DNA of 14,187 bases, from NCBI GenBank assembly GCA_964557575.1, contig CAZLBC010000110.1, positions 1 through 14,187 on the forward strand, written 5' to 3'. This document shows, piece by piece, positions 8,401 through 14,187 of the stretch. Numbering within the stretch: the first letter of the stretch is position 1; every line of letters starts with the position of its first letter. The notes below the pieces were generated by a model. That model saw only the letters and a list, made by a program, of their open reading frames with translations. It did not search any database and was not told the DNA's origin. Origin of the DNA: CAZLBC01 sp964557575 (GTDB lineage: Bacteria > Planctomycetota > Phycisphaerae > SM23-33). Position numbers and translations under genes: made by a program.

Positions 8401-10131
8401 GATACGGGATATCCCGACTCCCAGTTCACCGCCGATACCCCGGACGATATCCTCGATGCTCTCGGCCGGCGTGGATTCACCGACGATGTCGAAGTCGTTG
8501 CCGGGATGCGGCTGGTGGCCGGTCATGGCCGTCGTGGAGTTGTCGAGAATGATGAAGGTGATGTCCTGGTTGAGGGTGATCGCCTGGCCGATGGCGACCT
8601 GCCCGGAATGGAAAAAGGTCGAGTCGCCCATGAAGACGACTTCCTTGTTGGTGATGAAGGGATCCGTGCCGGCGCCCGTCGAGCCGCCGAGCCCCATGCC
8701 CGAATAGTCGTGCATCAGCGGTGTGTTCGGCGGGTACATCAGCATCGTGTAGCAGCCGGTATCCCCGTGGAACACCAGGTCGACCGGTTCGCGCCCGTAA
8801 CGGCGCTTCATGTATGCCGGGTCCATGAATTTCCGCTTGATTTCCAGGCACAGGGCGGCCGAATCCCGGTGCGGGCAGCCCGGGCAGAAACTCGCCAGCC
8901 GTATGGGCATCCCGATCCCGTCCGTCTCTACCGTGCCGGTCGCTTCCGCCGCCGCCGTTTCGCGGGGAACCGAGACGTACCGTCCCGGCGCCGTCTTTTC
9001 TATCAGGGGGCCGAGCAGGAGCATGAGGCGCGAAGGGTCGAGCCCCCGCGTCGCGGGGATGCCCGCCAGGCCGTCGGGGAACTCCTTGCCGTAGAGACGG
9101 CAGTCGTCGATCCGCCCGTGTTCGCGCGCGGCAACGAGGGCGGCCGCCGCCTGTTCCTCCATGAATCCCCGCCGCTCCTCGACCACCACGATCCGCTCGG
9201 TCTGCCGGGCGAGATCCTCGAGCAGCGCCCCGTCGAGCGGATAGCTCATGCCGAGCTTCAGGACCGGGAATTCGCCCCTGACGCCCAGTTCCTCCATCGC
9301 GTGAAGCAGGTAGTCGTGGCCGAGGCCGGCCGCGACGAATCCCAGGGGGCTCTTCGGGCCGCCGTCGCGGGGGTACTCGATACGGTTCATGCCCAACTGC
9401 CGCGCCGTCGCCGCGGCCTTCGCCAGGCGCGGGGCCAGCGACTCTTCCTGCCACCACGTCTTCGGCGGCAGCAGCACCCGCTTGTCCAGGTCGATGTTAT
9501 CCGTCAGCAGGTCCACCTTGCAGGCGGTGTTCAGGGCGGGGAAGTAGTTCGGTTTGCAGGTGACCGTCCCGCCGCCGTCCGCGAGGTTGTTGGTCAGCAT
9601 GTAGCCGGCATACAGCTCGCATTCCGACGAAAGGGTGAAGGAAAGACCGACGAAATCCTTGACCTCCTGGGGATTGCTCGGTTCTATCACCGGAATAAAC
9701 AGGTGTTTAGAGATATAGCGGCTGTCGGCGGGAACCTGTGTCGAATCCGACCACGGGTCGTCCCCGTAGACGACGATCGCCCCGCCCTTGGTGTGGGCGC
9801 CCGCCAGGTTTCCCAGGGCCAGGGCATCGGCCGCCACGTGCACGCCGACCGATTTTATGACGATCATGGACCGCAGGGGCAGGGTCTGGCTGCCGTTGAG
9901 CATGGCGGCGGCCAGGGCCTCGTTGTTGTTGATCACGACCCGTATCCCGCGCTCGCGGAGGATCCGGTTAATCACCGAGAGTGAATCGAAAAAGCCCGCG
10001 ATCGGGCTCCCGGGATACCCGCCGAGCAGGTGGACCCCGCCGGGGGTCTCGAGGGCGCCTTTGAGCAGCAACTCGTTGCCGGTGAATATCTCATCGCCGG
10101 ATTCAGTTAAAAATCTGCGTTCGCTTTTCAT
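5458..10131 (-). CDS. Fusion of single-chain indolepyruvate:ferredoxin oxidoreductase (IorA-IorB type) with GltD-like NAD(P)H/FAD/Fe-S module
   Basis: 1557 residues in one uninterrupted frame, predicted cytosolic. Residues ~20-200 form the pyrimidine-binding domain (GYPGSP 38-43) and ~260-380 the transketolase-C-like domain. Residues ~410-620 are the ThDP site: SFCPGCPHR 414-422, GGSTGAGTDPF, and GDS502-504 to Asp530-Asn531. An Fe-S region has Cys642, 645, 648, 654, 675, 681 and 687. The gamma/IorB domain (~725-910) carries GVGGMG 731-736, and ~920-1110 resembles the linker (DUF6537-type) of single-chain IORs. Then follows a GltD-like module: Cys1157/1160/1165/1170, NNFPEF, Cys1209/1213/1217, FAD motif GSGPAG 1262-1267, nucleotide motif GGGLTG 1386-1391, and AAGD near 1524. 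The first part oxidatively decarboxylates aryl-pyruvates to acyl-CoA, or runs in reverse; the second normally transfers electrons between NAD(P)H and Fe-S. I infer direct coupling of the two. The exact oxoacid is unknown. The ATG has no Shine-Dalgarno site. Confidence 0.92.
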   Translation of the reverse strand: MKSERRFLTESGDEIFTGNELLLKGALETPGGVHLLGGYPGSPIAGFFDSLSVINRILRERGIRVVINNNEALAAAMLNGSQTLPLRSMIVIKSVGVHVAADALALGNLAGAHTKGGAIVVYGDDPWSDSTQVPADSRYISKHLFIPVIEPSNPQEVKDFVGLSFTLSSECELYAGYMLTNNLADGGGTVTCKPNYFPALNTACKVDLLTDNIDLDKRVLLPPKTWWQEESLAPRLAKAAATARQLGMNRIEYPRDGGPKSPLGFVAAGLGHDYLLHAMEELGVRGEFPVLKLGMSYPLDGALLEDLARQTERIVVVEERRGFMEEQAAAALVAAREHGRIDDCRLYGKEFPDGLAGIPATRGLDPSRLMLLLGPLIEKTAPGRYVSVPRETAAAEATGTVETDGIGMPIRLASFCPGCPHRDSAALCLEIKRKFMDPAYMKRRYGREPVDLVFHGDTGCYTMLMYPPNTPLMHDYSGMGLGGSTGAGTDPFITNKEVVFMGDSTFFHSGQVAIGQAITLNQDITFIILDNSTTAMTGHQPHPGNDFDIVGESTPAESIEDIVRGIGGELGVGISRINPEHKDDYHRLLEATFLADGVKVIIADKECGITRNRRRKREEREMTADRGFLPRREYMNINQDICRFCTACADIAGCPALRHVQTDYGRKMDTDPSWCVVDGACARVRACDAFERITVKRKTPPRNRVPDLDLDNIPAPRKRPAQDIWRCVLTGVGGMGIGVATSILVRAGHIEGYQVTFLDKKGLAIRNGGVVSQVVYNTADDHVHTGLIPYGKADLLLGVDILEAARTIDPRGRLRAVSRERTSAVVNTDKIATVAGLMEREDFDPAVLESFIRRHTREEDFLARNISRICEKYLDTKLYANVMMIGYAFQQGLIPVSPESIHEAINEAIQVDGEKNIYAFNMGRKLVDDRDLFRGPPARRGWRDLLEDKCRWVRRRHGKNTSRAPALETMVSDLVERTPGLSADLHEAVVVRAYDCLRWGGPAYARRYVDAVLSVYTRDDGDRDYAATAAVVYNLATAMLIKDSVFKAELATAPDKFFRDWEKYNINPASGDRIVYRYLWNIRFRVGSKSFSIRYRPRKWQLRILKRCRRLRPLLKLFGAAAPWEHRRRYLDAVAAFDYGSAAEYDRQVALLSGVPCMDCPSASCSVLGCPLDSGVPDWVSAAAEGDWQRAADLLHAYNNFPEFTALLCPAFCEDHCKRSAAGFPVQIRQAERDIIERAFAEGWVVPAPAAANTGRRAAVIGSGPAGLAAAQQLARAGHEVTVFERDAKPGGLLRYGIPGFRLEKSLIDRRLAQLTAEGIQFRCSSDVGGELPVADLRNEFDALCLATGARRPVKPDLPGIGAAVEALDYLLNDTDENGNTVVVIGGGLTGEDCIETALRRGAEKVCCIEILPRAAGGEIVGHEEDERVAVYRSTAAAAIETEHGKPVGLRLRKLRYLLAAGNLVSEEIPDGALNLSANRVVIAAGFRPHVPEAIAAALGIRLRPDGGPAISEDMSTTADGVFAAGDLANGASYIATAIDSGRTAAACIDGYLGRVK

Positions 10132-10142
10132 GAATGTGGGAC

Positions 10143-10169
10143 ATTGTATTCCCTGGACCGAGATGTAAA
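10143..10169 (-). promoter_or_regulatory. Possible promoter of the oxidoreductase fusion, near-leaderless
   Basis: On the minus strand TTTACA (10164-10169) and TACAAT (10143-10148) resemble -35 and -10 boxes, separated by 15 bases, which is shorter than ideal. Transcription would begin only a few bases before the ATG at 10129-10131, agreeing with the lack of a ribosome binding site there. The match is by eye and could be chance. Confidence 0.35.
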
Positions 10170-10200
10170 CACCCCTTTTCGAGAAAACAGGCGCCCCCCT

Positions 10201-11019
10201 TTATCCCCCCCCCTGCTCCTCGGTGCGGGCGACGGCCGCGACGGTGACGCTCGCGGCCCCCGCGGCGAGCAGCGCGCGGGCCGATTCGCCGGTCGTTGCG
10301 GTCGTGGTGACCACGTCGTCGACCAGCAGGACCCGTGCGCCGGCCAGCGCGCGCGCATTGCGCGGCCGAAAGGCCCCCGCGAGATTCTCCCGCCGCCGGG
10401 TCCGGGACATGCCCGTCTGCCGGAGTGTATTCCTGACCCGCACCAGCTCCGCCGACAGCGGTATGCCCGCACGTTTGGCGACGGCCCGGGCGAGGATCCG
10501 GGCGTGGTCGACGGGGCGGGTCATGCGGCCGAAGACGTGCATGGGGACGGGAACGATGACGTCGAAGACCGCCGGGACGGCCGCCAGGGCACCGGCCAGC
10601 ATCGATCCCAGCCGATCCGCCATACCCGTGTCTCCGCGGTACTTGAGACCCGTCAGGATCGTGCTCAGCGGGGGGGCGTAGGAACCGAGACGCACGATCC
10701 GGCGAAACCGGGGCAGCGGAGACGGGCACCGGCTGCACCCCTCCTCGCCGACGGGTATGCCGGGGCCGGTGCCGGCGCCGCAGCGGATACAGTAGGGCCG
10801 GGCGATCAGGTCGAGGAGTTCGATTTCGCACGCGCCGCACAGCCCGCCGGCGTCCGCCGCCGCCCGCCCGCATCCCGCGCAGACCGCCGGGAACAGCAGG
10901 TCGGCAAAACCCGACCACGCCGCCCTGAGGAGGCGTCGCGCCGCCGGCGTACCTTTTCGACCCGCGGTCACGTCAGCGCCGTCCGATCCTGAGTTCTTCC
11001 CTGCGGATGCCGTATTCAT
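10201..11019 (-). CDS. ComF-family phosphoribosyltransferase-like protein
   Basis: Up to 272 residues. The N-terminal part has paired cysteine knuckles (Cys47/50 with 61/64; Cys77/80 with 95/98), probably zinc-binding, after an LLFPAVCAGC segment typical of ComF. The C-terminal part is a type I phosphoribosyltransferase fold with VIVPVPM (154-160) and the PRPP-binding loop LLVDDVVTTTATTGE (231-245); the loop has Thr240 where Gly is usual. ComF relatives are needed for DNA uptake in competent bacteria, but many carriers are not known to be competent and the biochemical role is unsettled. The start is ambiguous: the ATG at 11019 overlaps the upstream HEAT gene by 47 bases, whereas a GTG at 10969-10971 (codon 17) begins one base after that gene's stop and loses no conserved residue. 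I slightly favour the GTG. The gene ends in a G9 tract just before its TAA. Confidence 0.88.
   Translation of the reverse strand: MNTASAGKNSGSDGADVTAGRKGTPAARRLLRAAWSGFADLLFPAVCAGCGRAAADAGGLCGACEIELLDLIARPYCIRCGAGTGPGIPVGEEGCSRCPSPLPRFRRIVRLGSYAPPLSTILTGLKYRGDTGMADRLGSMLAGALAAVPAVFDVIVPVPMHVFGRMTRPVDHARILARAVAKRAGIPLSAELVRVRNTLRQTGMSRTRRRENLAGAFRPRNARALAGARVLLVDDVVTTTATTGESARALLAAGAASVTVAAVARTEEQGGG
10205..10213. repeat. C9 (G9 on coding strand) homopolymer at the end of the ComF gene
   Basis: Nine consecutive C on the plus strand, read as the terminal Gly codons of the ComF gene, next to its stop. One added base would bypass TAA at 10201 and extend the protein by about 30 residues to a stop at 10103, past the start of the downstream gene. 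Such tracts are slippage-prone; it may also be a sequencing-length uncertainty. Confidence 0.6.
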
Positions 11020-13015
11020 AGCGCATGATCCGAACGATCCACAACTGGGTCTCCGTCCGCGCGCAGACGTCGGGCCGGGGCAGGTCTGTCGCGGCCGCGA
11101 AGGCGGGATGCACTAATCCTCCCGTCAACAGCCGCCGCAGCCGCTCATCGGTACAGTTGACGTTCAGGAGGGTGTCGTCGAGGAATTGCCGGTCCCCGGC
11201 GAGCAGCAGCCCGGTCGCGATCCGGCGGGGGGACAGCACCGGGAAGCCGTCGAGATCCCGGTTCCAGAACAGTTGCCGAATGTCGTCGGCGTGTGCGGTG
11301 TCCCCGGCGGCGAGCTGCGCGCAGAGCAGCGAGCAGCCGTCGAGATAATCCTCCATCCGCCACAGGCCCTCGACGCGTGCCGACACCGCTTGCCGCGACT
11401 GCGGGGTCTGTGCCGCGAGGGCGAGCATCATGGCGCCCGCCGCGCGGATTTCAGGGTCGAACTCGATGTGCGCGGCATCGAATTGCGGAAAGAACCACGC
11501 GCCCAGGTCGGCCGCCGCGGGGATGCCGCCGGTTCCCAGTTCCCAGGCGACGTAATCCGCCGCCGGCTGCCGTCCCTCCATGATCGCTTCCCTGATCGCG
11601 GTGACCGGGTTGAACCGGCGGGGAGCTGATCGCCCGTCGCTGTCGGCCCTGAAGTATTCCGGGTCCGCGGCGACGGGCCGCATCTTCCAGAGTTCCGCCG
11701 CGGCCGCCGCCGAGCCCACGGGCGTCGTCAGGTACCGGTCTTCCTGTTCGTCCACGAGGTTATAGCGCACGGCGCTTCGCAATAATTGCAGGCAGGTTTC
11801 CCGGCCGGGATCGCCGGGACCCTGTTTTCCGGCGAGCCGGGCCTGCGCCGCCAGCAGTTTCGCGGCGGCGACCAGCATCAGCGGCCGCCCGGGCAGCCAG
11901 TGCAGCCGGCTTATCGCGCAGATCTCCCGCCGGCAGGGGATCCCGCGGCGGCGGGCGGTGTCCATCGCGGCGATCAACTGGGCCCGGGTCAGATGCTCCC
12001 TCCCGCGCGCGGCCGTCGCCAGTATCGCCCGCGCCGCCGGTTCGGCCGCCGGCACCCCCAGCGCGTCTCCCGCCCGCAGGACCATCGCCGGCGCGGTCCC
12101 GCCGGGCCCGTCGCCGCGGCCGAGGAGCTCGGCGACGGCCCGCCGGCATCGTGCGTTTCCGATCGCCCGCAGCACGATCATTAACCGTTCCCGCAGCGCC
12201 GGCTCGCGGGCGGCCGGCGCCTGCCTGCAGGCCGCCGCCGCGGCCCGTTTTGCGTCTATGCGGGCAAGGCCGTAGACCGCGGAGGACCGCACCGCCGCGT
12301 CCCGGGAAGCGGGTGCGGCCGGATTCGCGATCTCCGCGAGCCGGTCGGCCAATCCGTCAACGCGCGCGATGCCGGCGCACAGGGCGGCGGCCGACGCGAC
12401 CGCCGGTTCCGGGTCTTCCAAAAGCTGCCGGAGTATGTCCGCTCGTCCCAGCTTCGCCGCCAGGACGGCCGCCGCCGTCCGAACGTCCGGGTCCGGGTCC
12501 CGGGCCGCCGCGCCGGCCGTCTGCGCCGGGTACCGGTTGTTACGCCCGGCGATGACGCTCGCGTTGACGAGGTGCCGGCGGTAATGCCCGAGGGCTTCGG
12601 CCGGGCCCGACGCCGGCCGGGATGCCGGGGCCGGGACGTTTCTCAGGAAGGTAAGATACCGCCGCCGGTCCAGCCAGATCGGTTCGACCTGTCCCGGGCC
12701 GAACTTCCCGAGACGCTGGAGCACCTCGGTGACGGCATAAAAGCGGCGGTCGTTTTCGGTGTCCAGTTCACCGCGGAGGGCGCCGAGGAGTGCGGGGCGC
12801 TTCTTTTTTTCTATGAGCACGATGCACTGCGCCACGGCGAGCCGCCGGGCGGCGCGGTCTTCGGAACCGAGCTGCTCGATGAGCTTCCAGTTGTAGTAGA
12901 GGGGGGCGAGCAGGCGCCCGATACCCCCGGCCAGGGACATGATCACCAGCATGACCACGGCGCGCCGCTGCCACGGATGGGCCCTGAAATACCTGACTAT
13001 CGTTCGCATCTTCAT
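10973..13015 (-). CDS. Membrane-anchored HEAT-repeat protein of unknown function
   Basis: 680 residues, Ala- and Arg-rich. A basic N-terminus (MKMRTIVRYFRAHPWQRR) precedes one hydrophobic segment at about 19-40, which reads as a signal anchor leaving the rest of the chain on one side of the membrane, most likely outside the cytoplasm. From ~165 to ~300 there are alternating helix pairs of the HEAT type, for example DPDPDVRTAAAVLAAKLG, DPEPAVASAAALCAGIA and RDAAVRSSAVYGLARIDA; similar Ala-rich helical segments recur to about 360. Beyond ~400 the pattern is less regular but still mainly helical. No catalytic motif is visible, so a scaffold or protein-binding role is the best guess. The start has GAGG ten bases upstream; the second ATG (13007-13009) is an alternative. 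It sits directly upstream of ComF, almost touching, so the two are probably co-transcribed. Confidence 0.78.
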   Translation of the reverse strand: MKMRTIVRYFRAHPWQRRAVVMLVIMSLAGGIGRLLAPLYYNWKLIEQLGSEDRAARRLAVAQCIVLIEKKKRPALLGALRGELDTENDRRFYAVTEVLQRLGKFGPGQVEPIWLDRRRYLTFLRNVPAPASRPASGPAEALGHYRRHLVNASVIAGRNNRYPAQTAGAAARDPDPDVRTAAAVLAAKLGRADILRQLLEDPEPAVASAAALCAGIARVDGLADRLAEIANPAAPASRDAAVRSSAVYGLARIDAKRAAAAACRQAPAAREPALRERLMIVLRAIGNARCRRAVAELLGRGDGPGGTAPAMVLRAGDALGVPAAEPAARAILATAARGREHLTRAQLIAAMDTARRRGIPCRREICAISRLHWLPGRPLMLVAAAKLLAAQARLAGKQGPGDPGRETCLQLLRSAVRYNLVDEQEDRYLTTPVGSAAAAAELWKMRPVAADPEYFRADSDGRSAPRRFNPVTAIREAIMEGRQPAADYVAWELGTGGIPAAADLGAWFFPQFDAAHIEFDPEIRAAGAMMLALAAQTPQSRQAVSARVEGLWRMEDYLDGCSLLCAQLAAGDTAHADDIRQLFWNRDLDGFPVLSPRRIATGLLLAGDRQFLDDTLLNVNCTDERLRRLLTGGLVHPAFAAATDLPRPDVCARTETQLWIVRIMRYEYGIRREELRIGRR

Positions 13016-13139
13016 CCGGTGTCCGCCTCGAAAGGGTCGCGGCCGTGATTATGACGGGTAGCGGCCCCTTTTTTCCACAACAATAACACGGTATGGTTTG
13101 TTTGGTGACCGTCGCGATACCGGGAAAGGATCTACGATC
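13016..13139. promoter_or_regulatory. Divergent intergenic region expected to hold two promoters
   Basis: This 124-base gap separates the divergently transcribed HEAT-repeat and SagB-type genes, so both promoters should be here or just inside the genes. It is locally AT-richer around 13068-13105. I could not pick convincing -35/-10 pairs with correct spacing on either strand, although a CATAAT-like box lies at about 13046-13051 on the minus strand. Confidence 0.35.
13125..13130 (+). promoter_or_regulatory. Ribosome binding site deciding the SagB-type start
   Basis: AAAGGA lies nine bases before the ATG at 13140. It favours this start over the in-frame TTG at 13098, which would add 14 residues and place this site inside the gene. 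Confidence 0.75.
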
Positions 13140-13913
13140 ATGAACCATCTTGAAGAAAGCAGGCAATTCGTCAAGGGCGACATTCGCGATCGCCGCGCAA
13201 TGTTCCGCTCCGACCAGGGCCGGGGGATGCCCCCGCCGCCGGTGCAGAAGCCGGCCGCGCCCGGCGCGGAGATCATCGACCTGCCGCCGCCGGAGCCGTT
13301 GCCGGACACCGTCGCCGCCGGGTCCGCCTCCCTGCCGGCACTGGTCGCCGGCCGGCGCAGTCGCCGCCGGTTCACCGGCGGCCCGGTCGACGTCGATCGG
13401 CTCTCCCTGCTGCTGTGGGCGACGCAGGGCGTCAGCGACCGGGACGCGGGCGGCGGCTTTCCCCCGGGTACTTTCCGCACGGTGCCGTCGGCGGGGGCCC
13501 GGCACCCGCTCGAGACCTACCTCGCCGTCTGCCGGGCCGACGGCCTGGCCGCGGGGCTCTACCGGTACCTGCCGCTGCAGCACGGGCTGGTATTCGTCCG
13601 GGATGTCGACGCCCTGCCCGAAAAGCTGACCGCCGGCTGCCTCGGGCAGGCGTTCGCGGGGACGGCCGCCGTGGTGTTCGCGTGGACCGCGCTGCCCGCC
13701 CGGACCGAGTGGCGGTACGGCCCGCTGGCGGGAAAGCTGATCTGCCTCGACGCGGGGCACGTCTGCCAGAACCTCTACCTCGCCTGCGAGTACTGCGGCC
13801 TGGGCACCTGCGCGATCGCGGCGTATGACCACGGCCGCATCGACGCGCTGCTCGGCGTCGACGGCCGGGAGGAGTTTTGCGTCTACCTGTCGCCGGTGGG
13901 GGTCCCGGGGTGA
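13140..13913 (+). CDS. SagB/ThcOx-family nitroreductase-like dehydrogenase
   Basis: 257 residues from the ATG with a good ribosome site. Family landmarks are in order: RRSRRRF (72-78, FMN phosphate region), LLLWATQGV (90-98), TVPSAGARHPLETYLAV (114-130), AGLYRYLP (138-145), AGHVCQNLYLACEYCGLG (205-222) and the C-terminal YLSPVG (249-254). These are FMN-dependent flavoproteins; characterised members oxidise azolines to azoles in thiazole/oxazole-modified peptides, but most homologues occur alone with unknown substrates. No cyclodehydratase (SagC/D or YcaO), precursor peptide or exporter is present in the window, so a peptide-maturation role is not supported here. The first ~55 residues are Pro-rich and hydrophilic with no signal peptide, so it is likely cytosolic. 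It is transcribed away from the HEAT-repeat gene. Confidence 0.88.
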   Translation: MNHLEESRQFVKGDIRDRRAMFRSDQGRGMPPPPVQKPAAPGAEIIDLPPPEPLPDTVAAGSASLPALVAGRRSRRRFTGGPVDVDRLSLLLWATQGVSDRDAGGGFPPGTFRTVPSAGARHPLETYLAVCRADGLAAGLYRYLPLQHGLVFVRDVDALPEKLTAGCLGQAFAGTAAVVFAWTALPARTEWRYGPLAGKLICLDAGHVCQNLYLACEYCGLGTCAIAAYDHGRIDALLGVDGREEFCVYLSPVGVPG

Positions 13914-14187
13914 TTGAAGGGGTCAGGTACTTTTTACTTAAACCCGAAGCTCGATATCGCCCCCGTGCCGTTCTAAGGGACCGTCAGGTAAGCTTTTCGC
14001 GGACCTGCTGCAAAAGCCGACGGACGTGATTGGCCATCCGGAATGCATCCGATTTTCGGCCTGGTTCAATAAGGGGTAACACTTTCGGCGAATAAGACAG
14101 GACAAAAAAACGACTCCTGCCGACAGGTTTAGACCGCATAACCGTTGGGCGGGCACGACGGTATTGCGACAACGGTGGTTGTCCCAG
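13914..14187. other. Lower-GC edge region after the SagB-type gene, with repeated GTCAGGTA motif
   Basis: The G+C content drops right after the stop at 13911-13913. GGGGTCAGGTACTTTTTACT lies at 13919-13938, and GTCAGGTA recurs at 13983-13990, 61 bases on. From memory, a GGGGTCAGG-type motif often lies beside REP-associated or IS200-like transposases in environmental genomes, but no transposase is visible here. GCTTTT and AAAAGC also form a small inverted pair around 13992-14017. Confidence 0.4.
13984..14187 (-). CDS. Possible C-terminal end of an unrecognised gene, running off the window
   Basis: A minus-strand frame is open from the window edge to TGA at 13984-13986, about 67 codons; the first possible in-window starts are TTG at 14172 and ATG at about 14139. 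The translation is basic (RSRFFVLSYSPKVLPLIEPG, then a helical AFRMANHVRRLLQQVREKLT ending). I do not recognise it. An overlapping frame (13938-14156) is equally open, so coding is uncertain. If real, it converges on the SagB-type gene, and its moderate G+C suggests a different origin from the central genes. Confidence 0.3.
   Translation of the reverse strand: MGQPPLSQYRRARPTVMRSKPVGRSRFFVLSYSPKVLPLIEPGRKSDAFRMANHVRRLLQQVREKLT

Noticed and set aside
5800..9984. 1394-codon open frame on the plus strand
   Set aside because: It is antisense to the oxidoreductase fusion. High G+C at third positions removes stops from the opposite strand; the translation is Arg/Gly/Val-rich and shows no domain motifs, while the minus-strand frame has complete ones.
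10103..10918. 271-codon minus-strand frame overlapping comF
   Set aside because: It is an alternative frame of comF rich in Arg/Pro/Gly with no motif. Only its last part matters, as the possible extension after slippage in the G9 tract.
12768..13832. 354-codon minus-strand frame spanning the HEAT and SagB-type starts
   Set aside because: It crosses the divergent intergenic region and overlaps the beginnings of two supported genes; no family features are seen.
13140..13913. RiPP (thiazole/oxazole-modified peptide) biosynthetic cluster
   Set aside because: Only the dehydrogenase is present; no cyclodehydratase, precursor peptide, protease or exporter lies in the window.

Overview
This 14.2 kb window looks like chromosomal DNA of a high-GC bacterium, probably an anaerobe: the largest gene encodes a ferredoxin-type 2-oxoacid oxidoreductase, and the coding style is strongly GC-biased. 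A member of the PVC group (Kiritimatiellota, Lentisphaerota or Planctomycetota) would fit, but nothing here is diagnostic and I hold this weakly. Both edges (about 1-2,930 and 13,915-14,187) are clearly poorer in G+C than the middle, so the centre reads as host backbone with accessory DNA on either side.

Layout. (1) Positions 1-2687, plus strand: the main part of a type III-like restriction/helicase subunit (DEAH helicase plus a C-terminal PD...ExK nuclease); its 5' end lies outside the window. (2) Positions 2688-2946: a convergent intergenic gap holding a 167-bp element that is one long imperfect palindrome with 20-bp perfect terminal inverted repeats, MITE-like. (3) Positions 2947-5340, minus strand: an apparent operon in the order lipoprotein, dut, thymidylate synthase. 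The last two overlap by 4 bases and make consecutive steps dUTP to dUMP to dTMP. (4) Positions 5458-10131, minus strand: a 1557-residue fusion of a single-chain indolepyruvate:ferredoxin oxidoreductase with a complete glutamate-synthase-small-subunit-type NAD(P)H/FAD/Fe-S module. (5) Positions 10201-13015, minus strand: a ComF-family phosphoribosyltransferase and, directly upstream, a membrane-anchored HEAT-repeat protein. (6) Positions 13140-13913, plus strand: a SagB/ThcOx-family nitroreductase, divergent from the HEAT gene. (7) Positions 13914-14187: lower-GC DNA with a possible gene remnant on the minus strand and a repeated GTCAGGTA motif.

The clearest functional units are dut plus thymidylate synthase (thymidylate supply and uracil avoidance) and the self-contained oxidoreductase, which appears built to pass electrons between a ThDP/Fe-S oxoacid site and a nicotinamide nucleotide within one polypeptide. 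I found no CRISPR array, tRNA or rRNA. I do not see a complete novel multi-gene system; the most unusual items are the giant fusion, the divergent thymidylate synthase and the palindromic element.
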